Source of the DNA: Eumeta japonica
Taxonomy: Eukaryota > Arthropoda > Insecta > Lepidoptera > Psychidae
DNA: 64,000 nucleotides
Reading direction: 5' to 3'
Assembly (NCBI GenBank): GCA_005406025.1
Contig: BGZK01000741.1
Location: 233,096-297,095, forward strand
Program-made: the position numbers and the translations under genes
Notes under the pieces: model-generated
Database searches by the model: none
What the model saw: the letters and a program-made list of their open reading frames with translations, nothing else
What the model was told of the DNA's origin: nothing
Part shown: positions 47,886-59,440 of the stretch, piece by piece
How the letters are laid out: the number at the start of each line of letters is the position of its first letter
Numbering within the stretch: position 1 is the stretch's first letter

Positions 47886-50800
47886 GCTATATCAAGTACA
47901 AGAAGAGTACAAGAAAAAATGAAGTTATGATTTACAATCAAAGCATAACATATTTGCGGCATACAGCATTGATCATTATATATTATAAAAATGTTAGCTT
48001 CATTCCACTGTCCCGTTTTGAAATTTTCCAAATAATTCTACAACGGGCCTTGTACGTACCATTCATTTTTTAAGTATTTATAATTGAACAAAAAGCCTAT
48101 GAAATAACTAAAATTTTCGCACCCAGCTCTTAGGCCTTCATGGAGCATAATGGACAATAATGACTGTGATATAATGGAGCTCTGGATGTCTCCTAACTGA
48201 AGGACGGCAAAGATAGGGTGTACTCCCTTAAGGGTCGTTAAGGTTTTGCCGAAAAAAAAATTCATCCATAAAAATGTGATGTTTTCAAGTCAAAAACAAC
48301 TATAAAAGCGAAAAGGGTTTCGGGGACATCTGAATACATCATTTAAAAGATATATTATTTCAATATTACAGTGGAGAATCCAAGGCGAAAAATGTATTTG
48401 ATATCCTCGAGCTCAGAACGTGATCCTAGCTTAGTATCTGAAGGATCCTTCTAAACCGTATGTTTGATCCTTTTGAAGTCTTTGTCCTTTAAAACGTGAA
48501 ATAGAATCTCCAGACTTCGGTGAATATTCTGATAGCGTTTTCTTTTGATATCGTTGTTACGCTTTTCATTTGTAACTACGCCTTGTTTTTCTTTATCTAT
48601 GTCTCTTTTTACGTAAATTATCTTTTAGTGACTGAAATTACGTGAAGATAAAAATTGTTTTTGCTTTCATTGCTTGTTTGCCTGAATATTATGTAAGTAC
48701 TCAGGAATTATTGTAATGAGTTTGAGTAGATTTTCACTATCAATTTTGCGTTGAAAAAATAAAATAAGGTAAGTGATGATCACGTTGCGACATTAAATAT
48801 ATTAATAGTTAGTCAATTTAAGGGTTTACTTTTATTAATAAATGTAAGTGCCATAAGTAAAATATGAGACAAGATAATAGGTATGAATTTTATTTATCTA
48901 AGAAAAGTATCAGTTCAGCGAGGCTTGAAAGTGGTCTTGTAAATTTTATCAAACTTTTGCGATTTTTTTTCTGATTGATGTTTTCAAATCATATTTAAGT
49001 ATCTATAAACTTTTATAAGTTAATATTTAAAAAATTAAAAAAAAAAGAACCTAATTCGATAACATTATTATTAGCTATTGTAGATTGCTCAGTTTCCTTC
49101 TGTATTATACAACCTTGTCATCATCTGTACAAGTCGAAAATCATTAATATAAATAGTACAAGTCTATTTTGGGTAAGTTTTGACAGTTTTGACAGAGTTT
49201 TGATTTTTTGGTTTTATTATCAGATCATATTGGTAGTGCTAATATGTCTTAACTAGAAAAGCATATTCGTAATGGGTACAAGGGAATATAAAAGAATCAT
49301 CCAATTACCTAAAATCTGAATGTATTTTGGTGTTCAGGTTTGTTCTCATGTCACGTGATCGACGTTAATGTGACATTGACTAATAATGTCGAATAGTGAC
49401 TGTAATCGGTATTCCCAAATGTTTTCTGACAATACGTATTGTAAAAACGTGGGTACGTAGAACGTATCGCACGAGGCGTCTGAGAATACTGGTTACTGTT
49501 TTTGTTCACTATTCACTCGTCAATTTTATTTTCTCATGTAAGACATTCTCATTACTCGAGAATCACCTCGGCTCTTCATTGGAAGAGCTAAGTATAATTT
49601 CTTATTTTTTTTCAATCTCATTTTTATGGAGTAAAAAGCCTTGGTATTAATAGGCTTTACTCCACAAAAATTAAATATATTTTTGACAGTTATTCTTCTT
49701 ACAAAATTGATATTTTTTTCCGTATACAATCGGCTTATTAAAACTAAGAAAGAATTGAATTTCTATATATAAACAACGTTTTGGTCTACTGTACAGAACA
49801 AAACGCACTCTACACAATTATCCCTGAAACTGAATCAGATCCTAAGAGTGCAATTTATTTACATTTTATACGACTAGATCACTGTTTAGATATCGTAGAA
49901 CCTATCTGACGCAATACCAATCACAAAATGTCGAACTTCATTCGCAAAACGCTAATTCGAATACAAAGGTACATTCGGTTCACGCAAAGCGCTTATGATG
50001 TAGAAAAAAAAACAAAATAAATTACATCCATATGAGTACAATACAATGAATTGTCCACGGCGCGCCACATTTTTTTTTCAATAGGCCTAAGAGTGACAGG
50101 CTCTCACGATTGGATCTCAGCGCGCGCGTCGCTCACCTCACCGGCACACATGCGAAATCCGAAAGCACAAATGAAAATCAAACACGGACGTGGCGCTGCC
50201 TGGTTGTAGGTTTCTTCTAAAGGAGAACCGTAACCCTAGTTCTCACACTGGTCGTACGTATTAGACGCTTCGTATATCTTAGACGCTATTGTATTTTTTT
50301 TTAAGTACTGTTTTGCTTTTTTATGTCACCGTTCTCCACACATCATCACACGAACTAGAAGGCCTGCCAGAGACGAAGGTCATCATAACCTAGGTCTTGC
50401 GTCTCCTTCATCGAATGCGAATGCTTTAAGCGTTAGAAAATTGATACGATTATGACTAGAAATAGGTAAGAATCAAATTGTTAAATCTACTCATGAAATT
50501 AATTTGTTACATATGAGTGTGAAAAGAAAGTAAAATAAATTTGTAAGAAACGTTTATTTGAACACAAAATACGCAGCTCGATATAAACCTGATAAAATAA
50601 GTAATTAAAATTAAAATAATAATTCGTAGTAACATCTGTATAGCATAATTTTTTTAAATTGTATTTTACCCAAGTTAGTCCGACAGATGTTGTTGTGCTC
50701 TATCCAGTAAGTGGCGTGCAGGAATATCGTACGTCCCCTGCTTAGGCCGCATGGAAGTAGGATGCATTTTTTTATTATTTACACTGAGACCGAACACCCA

Positions 50801-51017
50801 TCGATGACCCACATACACCAAAATTGATAATAAATGAACAATATGAAAGTGTTATTAGTCTTCCAATACCCATATGTACACCAATTCACATGGATATTGG
50901 TTGAACAGGGCTGTGAATATTACATTTTTTTTCCACTAGAGAGTCATTTGGTATGCCAATTATCATGGTCCCACGACCGTTTCGTATGACTCACGTCTTC
51001 AACGGATATATATTATG

Positions 51018-51022
<5 letters not shown>
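47886..51022. other. Gene-poor region; GC-elevated patch 50040-50290
   Basis: 49621-49670 is an imperfect 20-bp hairpin. 50040-50290 is GC-rich (TCCACGGCGCGCCAC, TCTCAGCGCGCGCGTCGC) and may be regulatory. No gene is supported; frames up to 84 codons look like chance. Confidence 0.35.

Positions 51023-51080
<58 letters not shown>
51023..51080. repeat. TA dinucleotide microsatellite
   Basis: About 58 bp of TA repeat. Confidence 0.95.
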
Positions 51081-51082
<2 letters not shown>

Positions 51083-51243
51083 CAATAAATTATTGAAGTG
51101 AATTTCAAGTGTTTTTTAAATTTGTGTTTTTTAATCATAAGAAGTACCTGATAAAAGGACGTCTACACATCACACCATGAACACTATTACCTCAATAATA
51201 AACTCGGAGTAAACGCTCAAAGTCCAACCTTTAAATAGCGCAT

Positions 51244-51534
51244 TCATATTACTGCAGCTTCCATATTTGATGTGTCAGTTTTTAGCGCATGTGCATTCGT
51301 TACAGACTGCAGCTCATTCCAGTTCTCGACGGGCTTACGGACATTCCTCGGGCCCGGCTTTTCTTTTGTTCCAGACAATAAGTTGAAAAGCGGTTTCGCG
51401 TATAAAGGCCGGTTGTCATCTCCCAGAAACGCCCTTTTGTCACTGGAACGCTGCCTAGAAAGCACTGGACCGCGGCTAAAGCGAGTTTGTGTAAATTTTT
51501 TGGTTAGTTCGTCCAAAACCCTTGTGCTTTCCAT
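51244..51534 (-). CDS. Hypothetical 96-residue protein, possible host gene
   Basis: A single open frame from ATG at 51534 to TGA at 51244-51246. The start context is AAAAATGG, good for translation, and a TTATATATT stretch lies about 40 nt upstream. An ATTAAA (51135-51130) lies about 110 nt past the stop and could be a polyadenylation signal. Codon use is mixed and GC is higher than in the flanks. The product would be hydrophilic and basic in its first half, with no signal peptide or membrane segment. It contains LYAKPLFNLLSGTKEKPGP. I do not recognise a family. The plus strand is also open here for 99 codons, so this could be a GC-rich non-coding island instead. Confidence 0.35.
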   Translation of the reverse strand: MESTRVLDELTKKFTQTRFSRGPVLSRQRSSDKRAFLGDDNRPLYAKPLFNLLSGTKEKPGPRNVRKPVENWNELQSVTNAHALKTDTSNMEAAVI

Positions 51535-51838
51535 TTTTTTAATGATAATTTATTTCTCTAAAAATATATAAATCGATCAGATTAATAGCAAACTTTTTGT
51601 ATGCCGATTTTTCATTATTTTAAAATTGCTTAAGTTATTAAAACGTTAATTTATATTAAAATTAAAACTTCCGAAAAGTTAGACTTCCAAAAATGGTCGT
51701 CAGAATCTCTAAAATCTCTAATTAATCGAGTACGCGATATCGCTAGAGCCGTGGTCACCTGATTTGATCGTCTATTACGTGACGTAGTTCGATTGTATTG
51801 CTTCACTGATTCGTCGCCGCGTTGCCTACAGGGACAAA
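51535..51838. other. Spacer, no gene seen
   Basis: No feature beyond the possible upstream region of the minus-strand frame. Confidence 0.35.
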
Positions 51839-51912
51839 ATATATCTTTTTCTTAAACGTTATAAAACGTTTAAGAAAATGATATATTAAGTAACTCATAA
51901 GAGTTACTTAAT
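51839..51912. repeat. Twin abutting hairpins sharing loop ATAA
   Basis: The first stem is 51839-51860 with 51865-51886 (22 bp, one mismatch, loop ATAA). The second is 51885-51896 with 51901-51912 (12 bp, perfect, loop ATAA). They overlap by two bases. Confidence 0.92.
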
Positions 51913-52535
51913 TTACAAAGTAAAAGGTACCGCTGGTCAATAATTTGTCGATTAATGTATCGAATAGCGAAATCAAAGGACGAAAGGTATTTAAATTTTA
52001 AATTTTATGCGGTATTTTAAAGATAAATTGGGAATGATACAAAAAATTAGTTCATGTCATCAGGTGGACAAAATTCCAAATTCAATTTTATTATAAAAAT
52101 AGGAGAATATTGTTTAACTAACTGCATTCTCATATATAAATATATCAGTAATTCAATTTGCATACCGGTTACAGAATACAGAAAAGCAATTTTCAAACAT
52201 CACAAGCGAAATTTCTCGTTTCCCGGTTAAATAAGTAACAAAAAGTCACCACAAACATAAACTCCGCTACAATCAGAATTTATAATAAGCTCGTGATAGA
52301 ACACTCCAAAACTTTCGTTATGAGTCCACAAAAACCAATACAAAGTTTCCCCTTTCGAATTTTCGTCGATACAAACAGCACTAAATTATCGATGCCAGAA
52401 TTAGATACAGATGTAGATATACATAGTATCTAGTGTTTTCTTGACATATTTTATATCGACAGAGACGGTTTTTATGTATCAAGATCCATGCTCATAGGAT
52501 GAGGGAATCTCTTCCATTTAACGTTGTACGATTTT
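51913..52535. other. AT-rich spacer, no gene seen
   Basis: No coding, RNA or dispersed repeat feature supported. Confidence 0.4.
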
Positions 52536-52617
52536 GATATATATATATATATATATATATATCATATATTTTCTCCTTTTCTTTACGTATTATTTATACG
52601 TAAAGAAAAGGAGAAAA
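52536..52617. repeat. TA microsatellite followed by a perfect 22-bp hairpin
   Basis: GATATATA...ATATC (52536-52563) is a palindromic TA run. Six bases later 52569-52590 and 52596-52617 form a perfect 22-bp stem (arm TTTTCTCCTTTTCTTTACG...) with loop TATTT. Confidence 0.95.
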
Positions 52618-52689
52618 CCATGTGAGATGTTATTTCATTTGCATCTCTAGAGAAAATTGTGTCGTGTTGAAATATGGTCTGACGCCGGA

Positions 52690-53040
52690 ATTTCGCGTCG
52701 AGCGTGGTACGACCGTTATGATTAAATTTCAAATTACCTAGTTGACGCAAATTCCCGCACATGGTTATTTCATGGAACGCACTTAGGCCCTATTACATTT
52801 TCGTTCGCCGCTGACGGATACGCGATTTGTTGAACGCTCCGAAATTTCAAATATTGTACGTACAAATTTTGCTGATGAAGCTGTCACTCGGTACAACAAC
52901 ATCGACTTGTATTTCTCCATTTCATCCGAATATCATAATTGCGCCAGGTACATTGTTTTAGAGCCGAGAAGCTGATTCGATTGTTGAAGGTGAAGTTTTA
53001 TTTGCTTGCCCGCCCTGCAATAAGTGATCACCGACGCTCA
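52690..53040. promoter_or_regulatory. GC-elevated segment, candidate regulatory DNA
   Basis: CG-containing words are frequent (GACGCCGGAATTTCGCG, TTCGTTCGCCGCTGACGG). No open frame of note on either strand, which favours non-coding function. Confidence 0.25.
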
Positions 53041-53074
53041 CAAACATTTTAAAACGGGCTTTTTGGTGATACGT

Positions 53075-53850
53075 GACTTTTTAGGGTTTCGTACCTTCAT
53101 TCGAAAAACAAAAAACGGAAACGTTATGGAATCACTCGCGTGTCTGTCTGTACTTCTGTCTGTCACGGCCACTTTGCTCCGAAACTATTGGATGGATTGA
53201 ATCGACATTTGATACACATATGTATGTCTATGATACGAACACTGACGTGTAACATAAACAAATCAATTTTAAATATGTGAGTCACTTTTCGGGGGTAAAT
53301 TAAAAAAAAAACGTTTTGCAAAGTATATCATTTGACATTTTAAATGTTACTGTGCGGGTCTAAAAATATATACTTTTTATGATAGTAAAGTAAATAGTTT
53401 TAAGACTATTTAAAAAATAGCGAAAATTGGTCATTCCCCTTCTTATATTCGAAACTACAGGGCCTAAAATTTTGAGAAGGGTACAGATTGTATTTAGTGA
53501 CTTATAAATTACAGAAAAACCTATAAGAAGTCTACAGTTTGCTTCGTTTCGGTTTGTTTCAATATCCACTATAAACTTATACTCATTAAGTACATGAGTC
53601 TATATTTAGTGGGTATAGTATTATTTTTCTAATTTTTGTTGGATCTTAAAAGTTATGAGATACACAAACGTCAAACTTAACGTAATTATAACGCAAATCT
53701 AAGAAAGACACTAAAAAAAATTGCCTAGGAATGAGTAGGGCTACTGCTAAAAATCCTCAAATGAATGAATTAAAATAATTTATTTTAAAAAATATATTGT
53801 GTTGCAGTACGGAACCTTAGGCGCGCAAGTCTTACTTACACTTGATCGTT
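53075..53850 (-). mobile_element. GGGTTCCGT-family repeat, near full length, minus strand
   Basis: The head, read on the minus strand, is at about 53845 (AGTGTAAGTAAGACTTGCGCGCCTAAGGTTCCGTAC). The end is near 53085 with GACAGACAGAAGTACAGACAG and GTTTCCGTTTTTTGTTTTTCG...GGTACGAAACCCTA. It matches the head and tail order of the plus-strand copy at 29575. Small frames inside it are not genes. Confidence 0.7.
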
Positions 53851-54535
53851 TTTATGAAATGCATACAGTCTCTGATAAAGGACATGACGTCCCTTTTGCT
53901 TGGAAATACTATAATAAAAATATAAAAGTTCGTTTCACAATTACATTCTACGTTATTCATAAAACGTACTTGATCACCACTAATCTTCCATATGATAAGG
54001 GCGAAATTTAGATTTACGATTTGTAATAGATGATATTATTGTTCGTACTATTGTTCCTGATATACACGATAGATGCATGCAAATGATGCAACAAAGCCAA
54101 GGGACCACAATTTGAAAATAAAATAATATACCATGACATACCACGCACAGTGGCTTCTGTGCCTTATATTGGCATGTAGCAGTTCAAATGGAATTAACTT
54201 CCTATCCTTAATTATCACGTTAAGTTTTTTTCTCAAACAAATTTTTTTTTAATACTTAAGCGGCCACGAAACGAAAAATTGCTTAACACTTCAAAACCAA
54301 ATGATATTTTGATATTAGGACTTATCATAATTGGAGTGTTTCCAAAAGGACGACCGAATTCAAGGGGACTTTATTATAATTAAATTCTCAGATGAAATCT
54401 AACTTATTACGATACTTCTTCGATAAACCTCTCTCGATACGTGTTCTTAAAAGGAATCAAAGAATAATTTTTTTTTTGGGAGGACATAGCGTATGTTCAG
54501 ATAATTCTTATTTTTGTTGTCTCGTCCTCAATAAC
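53851..54535. other. AT-rich spacer, no gene seen
   Basis: No feature supported. Confidence 0.4.
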
Positions 54536-54860
54536 GAGAATTAACAAAATAAAATTAAAATAATGTTATATTTCATTATATTATTATGCAATATTATATT
54601 AAATATTTTCATTTTTATCTCATACCCGATGATGTTAATTAACAAAATTACACGACAATAACATTATATTACACTATATTGTTATTCATTATGAAATTAT
54701 TATATTGAAGTTTTCATTATTATCTCAAGCTCTTGCATGAGAATTATTAAAACAATATTATAATAATGATATTTTAGATTATATTGTTATGCATTATATG
54801 AAGTATTATATTCAACATTCTCATAATTACCTCACACTTGATGAAAATTAATTAATGTAG
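54536..54860 (+). repeat. AT-rich tandem array, about 3 units of 95-108 bp
   Basis: Units begin near 54536, 54631, 54739 and 54843 (partial). Each has GA(G/T)AATTAA..AA, a TATATTATTATGCA-like middle, and TTTTCATTATTATCTCA at the end. Confidence 0.75.
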
Positions 54861-56114
54861 TTTTGTCATAGTATACGTCTGGCAGATGATCATATTTGAG
54901 TTTGCAACTGAAAATGTTAATGGCTTTATTCAAAATATTCGAATGAAAAATAACAGATTCTACAGAATAAAAATAATTGAGTTTAAGCTGTTAATTTATG
55001 TTCCAAAATGTGGTCGAATACATATAAAGACAGATAGTTAGCGGACTAAGGAAAAAAAACAGTAATAAATGTACTAACTTGAAGTATTGAGGGCTTAAGT
55101 TTAAAATTGTTTTTTTTTAATTATCACAATTTTAAATAATTTTTGAGAATCAGTGGCGATATTACAGAATAATACGAAATGCAGTATAATGCTTACAAAA
55201 ATGGAAGAATGCACTCAATGATATTACGAAATCTATTCGATAACGGTGTGAGACTAAACGTGTTTGGATATTTGCGTAGTGGAATAAGATTCAAATATAT
55301 ACACATATTTAGAAAATTTACTTAATAAAAACGATTAGGTAATAAAGAATGGAAATTATTGTTTAAAATTATTAGGTTACACTACCTGCTAACTTTCAAC
55401 AAATATTCAAAATATTTGAGAAACTACCGCACGAATAATGCACCTGATGGTTGGGATTTAAATTAGACCCTTTAGTAGTTTAATTACAAGTTTACTTTAG
55501 ATAAATGATACATATCAACTTTTTGTCTTTCGCGCATGAATAATGTCTGCTCTGTAGTCCGATAGGTGGTCGAATGAATCGTTAACAACAGTTGAGTGGG
55601 GGACGTCCGGTATTCTTCATATAATTATTGTATAAACACCTAAAAATATATATTTTTTCGATATCTACTATCGCAGATAGCTGTATATAGGGATTTTTTA
55701 AACATTTTTTGATTTACGGATGCGATTAAACGATTTAGTTTCTGGATGATCTTGAAGTACTCGTTTATCACGATCTATTCTATTGGCTTTAGTCGTATTT
55801 TTTGGGGTGATACATTTCTTGCTTTTTGTATGATTATATTTTATCGCTTACATTTTTTATATAACGGCTGCCCTATTATTGAAGAAACATATTGGCGTCG
55901 AGATTTCTTCGCGTGATAAGTATATATATTTTCTATCGAAAAAATTACATAAAATGGAGTTATAAAAATAATACTCTGCTCTCGACTTGAACACCATTCT
56001 TGAAAAATTCTAATAAATGTAGCAAAAAAAAAAGATCGACTAGGACCGTGTCGGAAATTATGGTTATGGTTTAACGTGAAACGTCTACGTCAGTCGAAAC
56101 AGTCTTGCTGGCTC
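54861..56114. other. AT-rich region, no gene seen
   Basis: No coding, RNA or dispersed repeat feature supported. Confidence 0.4.
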
Positions 56115-56209
56115 AGCACCGAACCTTGGACTATGTACTTATACGTCGCCACGTATAAGTACATAGTCCAAGGTTCGGTGCTTCGTTAGAGGACGCCTCC
56201 TCTAACGAA
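56115..56209. repeat. Twin abutting hairpins sharing loop CGCC
   Basis: A perfect 32-bp stem (56115-56146 with 56151-56182, loop CGCC) is followed directly by a perfect 12-bp stem (56182-56193 with 56198-56209, loop CGCC). Confidence 0.97.
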
Positions 56210-56339
56210 CTACCTACGTAAATTTTCGTAAAGTTTCTGCTTGCTGAAGCTGATATTATTAATAGTTTTTAACATGCTTACTTTAGAATTGTATATATAA
56301 TGTTATGTGAAAAGGTTTAATAGGGACTGAATTTGCAGC

Positions 56340-56890
56340 TTACCCATAACATTGTAAACGTGGGCGCCGCATAATTATTTTTAAGGGGGTTGAAATTATT
56401 TATAAATACTTTATTTTTTTTAGCACGCTTTTTTTAGCTTCGCCTGTATGTATGTATGTTTGTTTGTTTGTTTGTAACCGACTCCTTTGGATTCGACTTT
56501 GATCCACTTTGAACGGTCAGATTTCATTTAAACCTTGTAAATTTATCAAGGACCGATGGCAATACAATATTTTCATATTGCGAAAAATGAAATTTTGAAA
56601 ACAATTAAAATTTCTGAAATTTTGTAAAATATGAAATTGAAGATTGGAAAAAAAATTTTTACTTGAAGTATTATAAAATTTAATAATTTTGAAAAATGAA
56701 AAAAAATAATAATTTTGAAAAACCAATTGAAATTTGAAATTACTTAAAAAATACGAATGATATAATGGGTAGGTATTACGCTCCCTGACCCTTTCTTCTT
56801 CTCCTGCTATTTTACGCCATTGCGACGCTTTCGTGACGAATTTCAAAGCGATAAAGTATCACGCGTTGTACTGCAATAGTGATGCGTTAG
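56340..56890 (+). repeat. Dispersed repeat with AGCTTCGCCTGTATG core
   Basis: TTTAGCACGC, then AGCTTCGCCTGTATGTATG, TGTA/TTTG tetranucleotides (56445-56475) and GTAACCGACTCCTTTGGATT...ACGGTCAGATTTC form an order I know from lepidopteran genomes. The sequence then becomes low-complexity AT. The 109-codon minus-strand frame at 56517-56846 lies in this repeat and is dismissed. Confidence 0.55.
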
Positions 56891-57889
56891 ATCAAATGGA
56901 AAGGTTAATTAGATATGAATGATACAAACTTAAATTCAATGCCACACGTAAGATATTCTTAAATTAAGGCTCTTGGTTATAAACATAATTGATATCATTT
57001 TGAGGTTAAAATTTAAAAAATAAAATATGGTTTAAAAAAAGTAAAAAACACGCTTTAATGAAAAATTGAAAAATAATTCTTATATAGAAATAAAATAATG
57101 AACGAAAAAAATATTAGTATTATTGTGAAAAAAACGTAGGGTGCCCGATAAGTCACTTTTCGAAAATACTCGATTAATACATGATAATCTTAAATCTAAT
57201 ATTACTTTAAGTTACATATTAAATAATAATAAATGTCCTTACACAGTATTGTCATTGCAAAAAAAAGAATGTTAATAAAAGTTAAAAAGGAAGTACTGCA
57301 TCGCATATAAAATTACTCCGTTTTGCAGCTTTTCGTGATTCACATGCTTGTTTGTCTTCACTTCTGTAATAAAATAATATGATAATAAATTACGACAAAT
57401 TCACATGAAATAATCTTCAGATTTTTACTTTATTATTATTGTACTATTTATAAGTTATAAAAGCTATTTGCTTCATGCTTCGGGGAAGACGTGGCGCTGA
57501 AGTTCCATTGCTGACACTGTCACCGCATAGGTGACAAGAGCATAAGCGGTTTCTAGTACGCAACATGGAGGTTTTAAGGTTCCTCTATTTGAAATGAAAA
57601 AAAAATTAGAAAGGTAGGTCTTAGTAGTATAGTAGAAAAACCTGACAAAAGAGCCTTAACTTAAAAGCTTATCCTGAACTAACTGAAGTTCAAAATAACA
57701 AGTTGTAAAGGTGGGCAAATGTTTCATGCCGACTGTAACGCAAGCAAATTGATGTACAGAAGTACATGTAAAACTTTAACACATAACCCTTCTTTATAAA
57801 GATGAGAACGTAATGTAGAATGATTATCACGTCAAATCGTTTTAGGTCACCTAGACAGAGACCTAATAAAGGAATTCGTTATTTTAATA
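56891..57889. other. AT-rich spacer, no gene seen
   Basis: No feature supported. Confidence 0.4.
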
Positions 57890-58200
57890 AACGTCGAACG
57901 AACCGAGAGCCTCCTAACGGCGGGATTGCGAAGACATTCCTTGATAATAGACAACAACCTTATAAAGAGCGACGTAAATTTCACTTAGCGGCAATTATGG
58001 TGTGCCCCCGTAAATTAAATCTGTAGCTCTCCGAGGCCCCGGGATTAAGGTTTTTTCCGCAGTTATTTGACTTGCAAAGGAGATCGTTCCCGACCTTTAG
58101 CAAAGGGGTTAAATCTTGATAGCTCCTTAATCCGACCTCGATTCTTTGCTCTTTTAAGGGTTTTGTGAAATGATTTCTAGGTATGCGAAAATGAAGGACG
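57890..58200. promoter_or_regulatory. GC-elevated segment, candidate regulatory DNA
   Basis: CCTAACGGCGGGATTGCG, CTCTCCGAGGCCCCGGGATT and TTAATCCGACCTCGATTC mark a composition unlike the flanks. Frames of 68 (plus) and 87 (minus) codons overlap it without a recognised motif. Confidence 0.25.
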
Positions 58201-58279
58201 ATCACGAAACGAGTTATGATAAAGGACAAAATATCATTTGGCATAAACCATAAAAAAAATTATAAATAATTCGATAAGA

Positions 58280-58575
58280 ATGACGGCGGCTTAGTGATAA
58301 AAAACGTTGCTTCATCTCTGAAGTTACCAGGTTCGAGTGTAACAACGGGTGCATTGAAGAATTAATTTTCAACTTAAGTTAGTTAACTTAAAACTCTTCG
58401 TGCCCAAGAGAGGATATCGAGCAGCCTCTTCCGGACATTGTCGTCACGTTGGTGACAGCAGTCGTTAGCAGCCCAAACCAGCATTGCGCCTGCGTGGAGA
58501 GTTTGATGTCCAGGTCCCTCAATCTAAAACAAAAAAGATTGTGGGAGGTATCCGTAATCAGTGGGGCGATTATGA
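58280..58575 (+). mobile_element. tRNA-derived SINE
   Basis: The head has GGCGGCTTAGTGATAA (box A-like, 58284-58299) and GGTTCGAGTGT (box B-like, 58330-58340). It is followed by TTTTCAACTTAAGTTAG, CTTCGTGCCCAAGAG and TTCCGGACATTGTCGTCACG, then GGAGAGTTTGATGTCCAGGT. The body aligns with 60190-60350, 63290-63480 and, more distantly, 23320-23560. Confidence 0.75.
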
Positions 58576-59219
58576 ACAAAATAACAAAAGTTAGCTTTAT
58601 AACAGCCTAAGTTTAGAAGCTAGACCTAAAGTCCGATAATAGGACGATTTGCAAACGTGTATGGAAAGCACATGCTGGGTACTTAAACCTATTTAATATG
58701 TGTTGGACATATTAATGTGATTTTCTGCATTTTTTTATACAAATGCGTTTTGAATAGATACTTAGTGAATTATGTCAAAATTTTAGTTGTTTTTATAAAT
58801 CTATCCGATTATGACTATTGTTCGTTTTTAAAATGTAAAGAATTTTGTAACAAAGGTTTATTGAAAACTCAAAAACAACAGCGTCTTGCAAAACGCACAT
58901 ATATATTTCAACAGACGATCTTGCCTTCAAGCGGTTGATTTGTTTAGTCCACATTCAACGTCAGTTCATTCATTCCTCCATCACCTCATAGGTTTTATTT
59001 AACTTTTTAAATAAATTTGAAGGATATGTAACATAATCCTAGAATTTAGGGAAGAGGTTGAACTTTAATCTTGCACTGAACCGGCATAGGAACATTTAAA
59101 TGGAAGGGTCGTCCAGTTTTTGCGGTTGGCCGGCAAGGGTCTTGTACACTGTTTTTCACGAAAACAAAATATCCACTCGACCACACCTCCAGTACCCTCC
59201 GCTAAGTTCTTATAAGTAC
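58576..59219. other. Spacer, no gene seen
   Basis: No feature supported; a 73-codon plus-strand frame at 58717-58938 is not recognised. Confidence 0.35.
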
Positions 59220-59440
59220 ACTCTACGCGTTAAATATCTCTGATGCTTGATGTTAATGAGCGAGGAACAGCCATCAACTATGAAGGATTGAGTTCTTCTT
59301 CAAGAAAAGAACTCAATTCTTCTTAAAAAGCAGTGGACCTACTAGGGCCCTAACTCACTATGGTTGCGAGTATTCATGGGCGGCGATGATGTACTACCCT
59401 CTGGTGGCTTACATGTTCGTTTGTTACTTAGAAAAAGAAA
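59220..59440 (+). repeat. 3' end of a lepidopteran dispersed retroelement
   Basis: CTAACTCACTATGGTTGCGAG, TTCATGGGCGGCGATGATG and TACCCTCTGGTGGCTTACAT match in order the common lepidopteran tail CACTGTGGTCGCGAG...ATGGGCGACGG...ACCATCAGGTGGGCCGTA. This comes from memory only. An 11-bp hairpin (ATTGAGTTCTT) lies at about 59286-59316. Confidence 0.45.

Noticed and set aside
56517..56846. 109-codon minus-strand frame
   Set aside because: Phe/Asn/Lys-rich translation of AT-rich sequence within a dispersed repeat.
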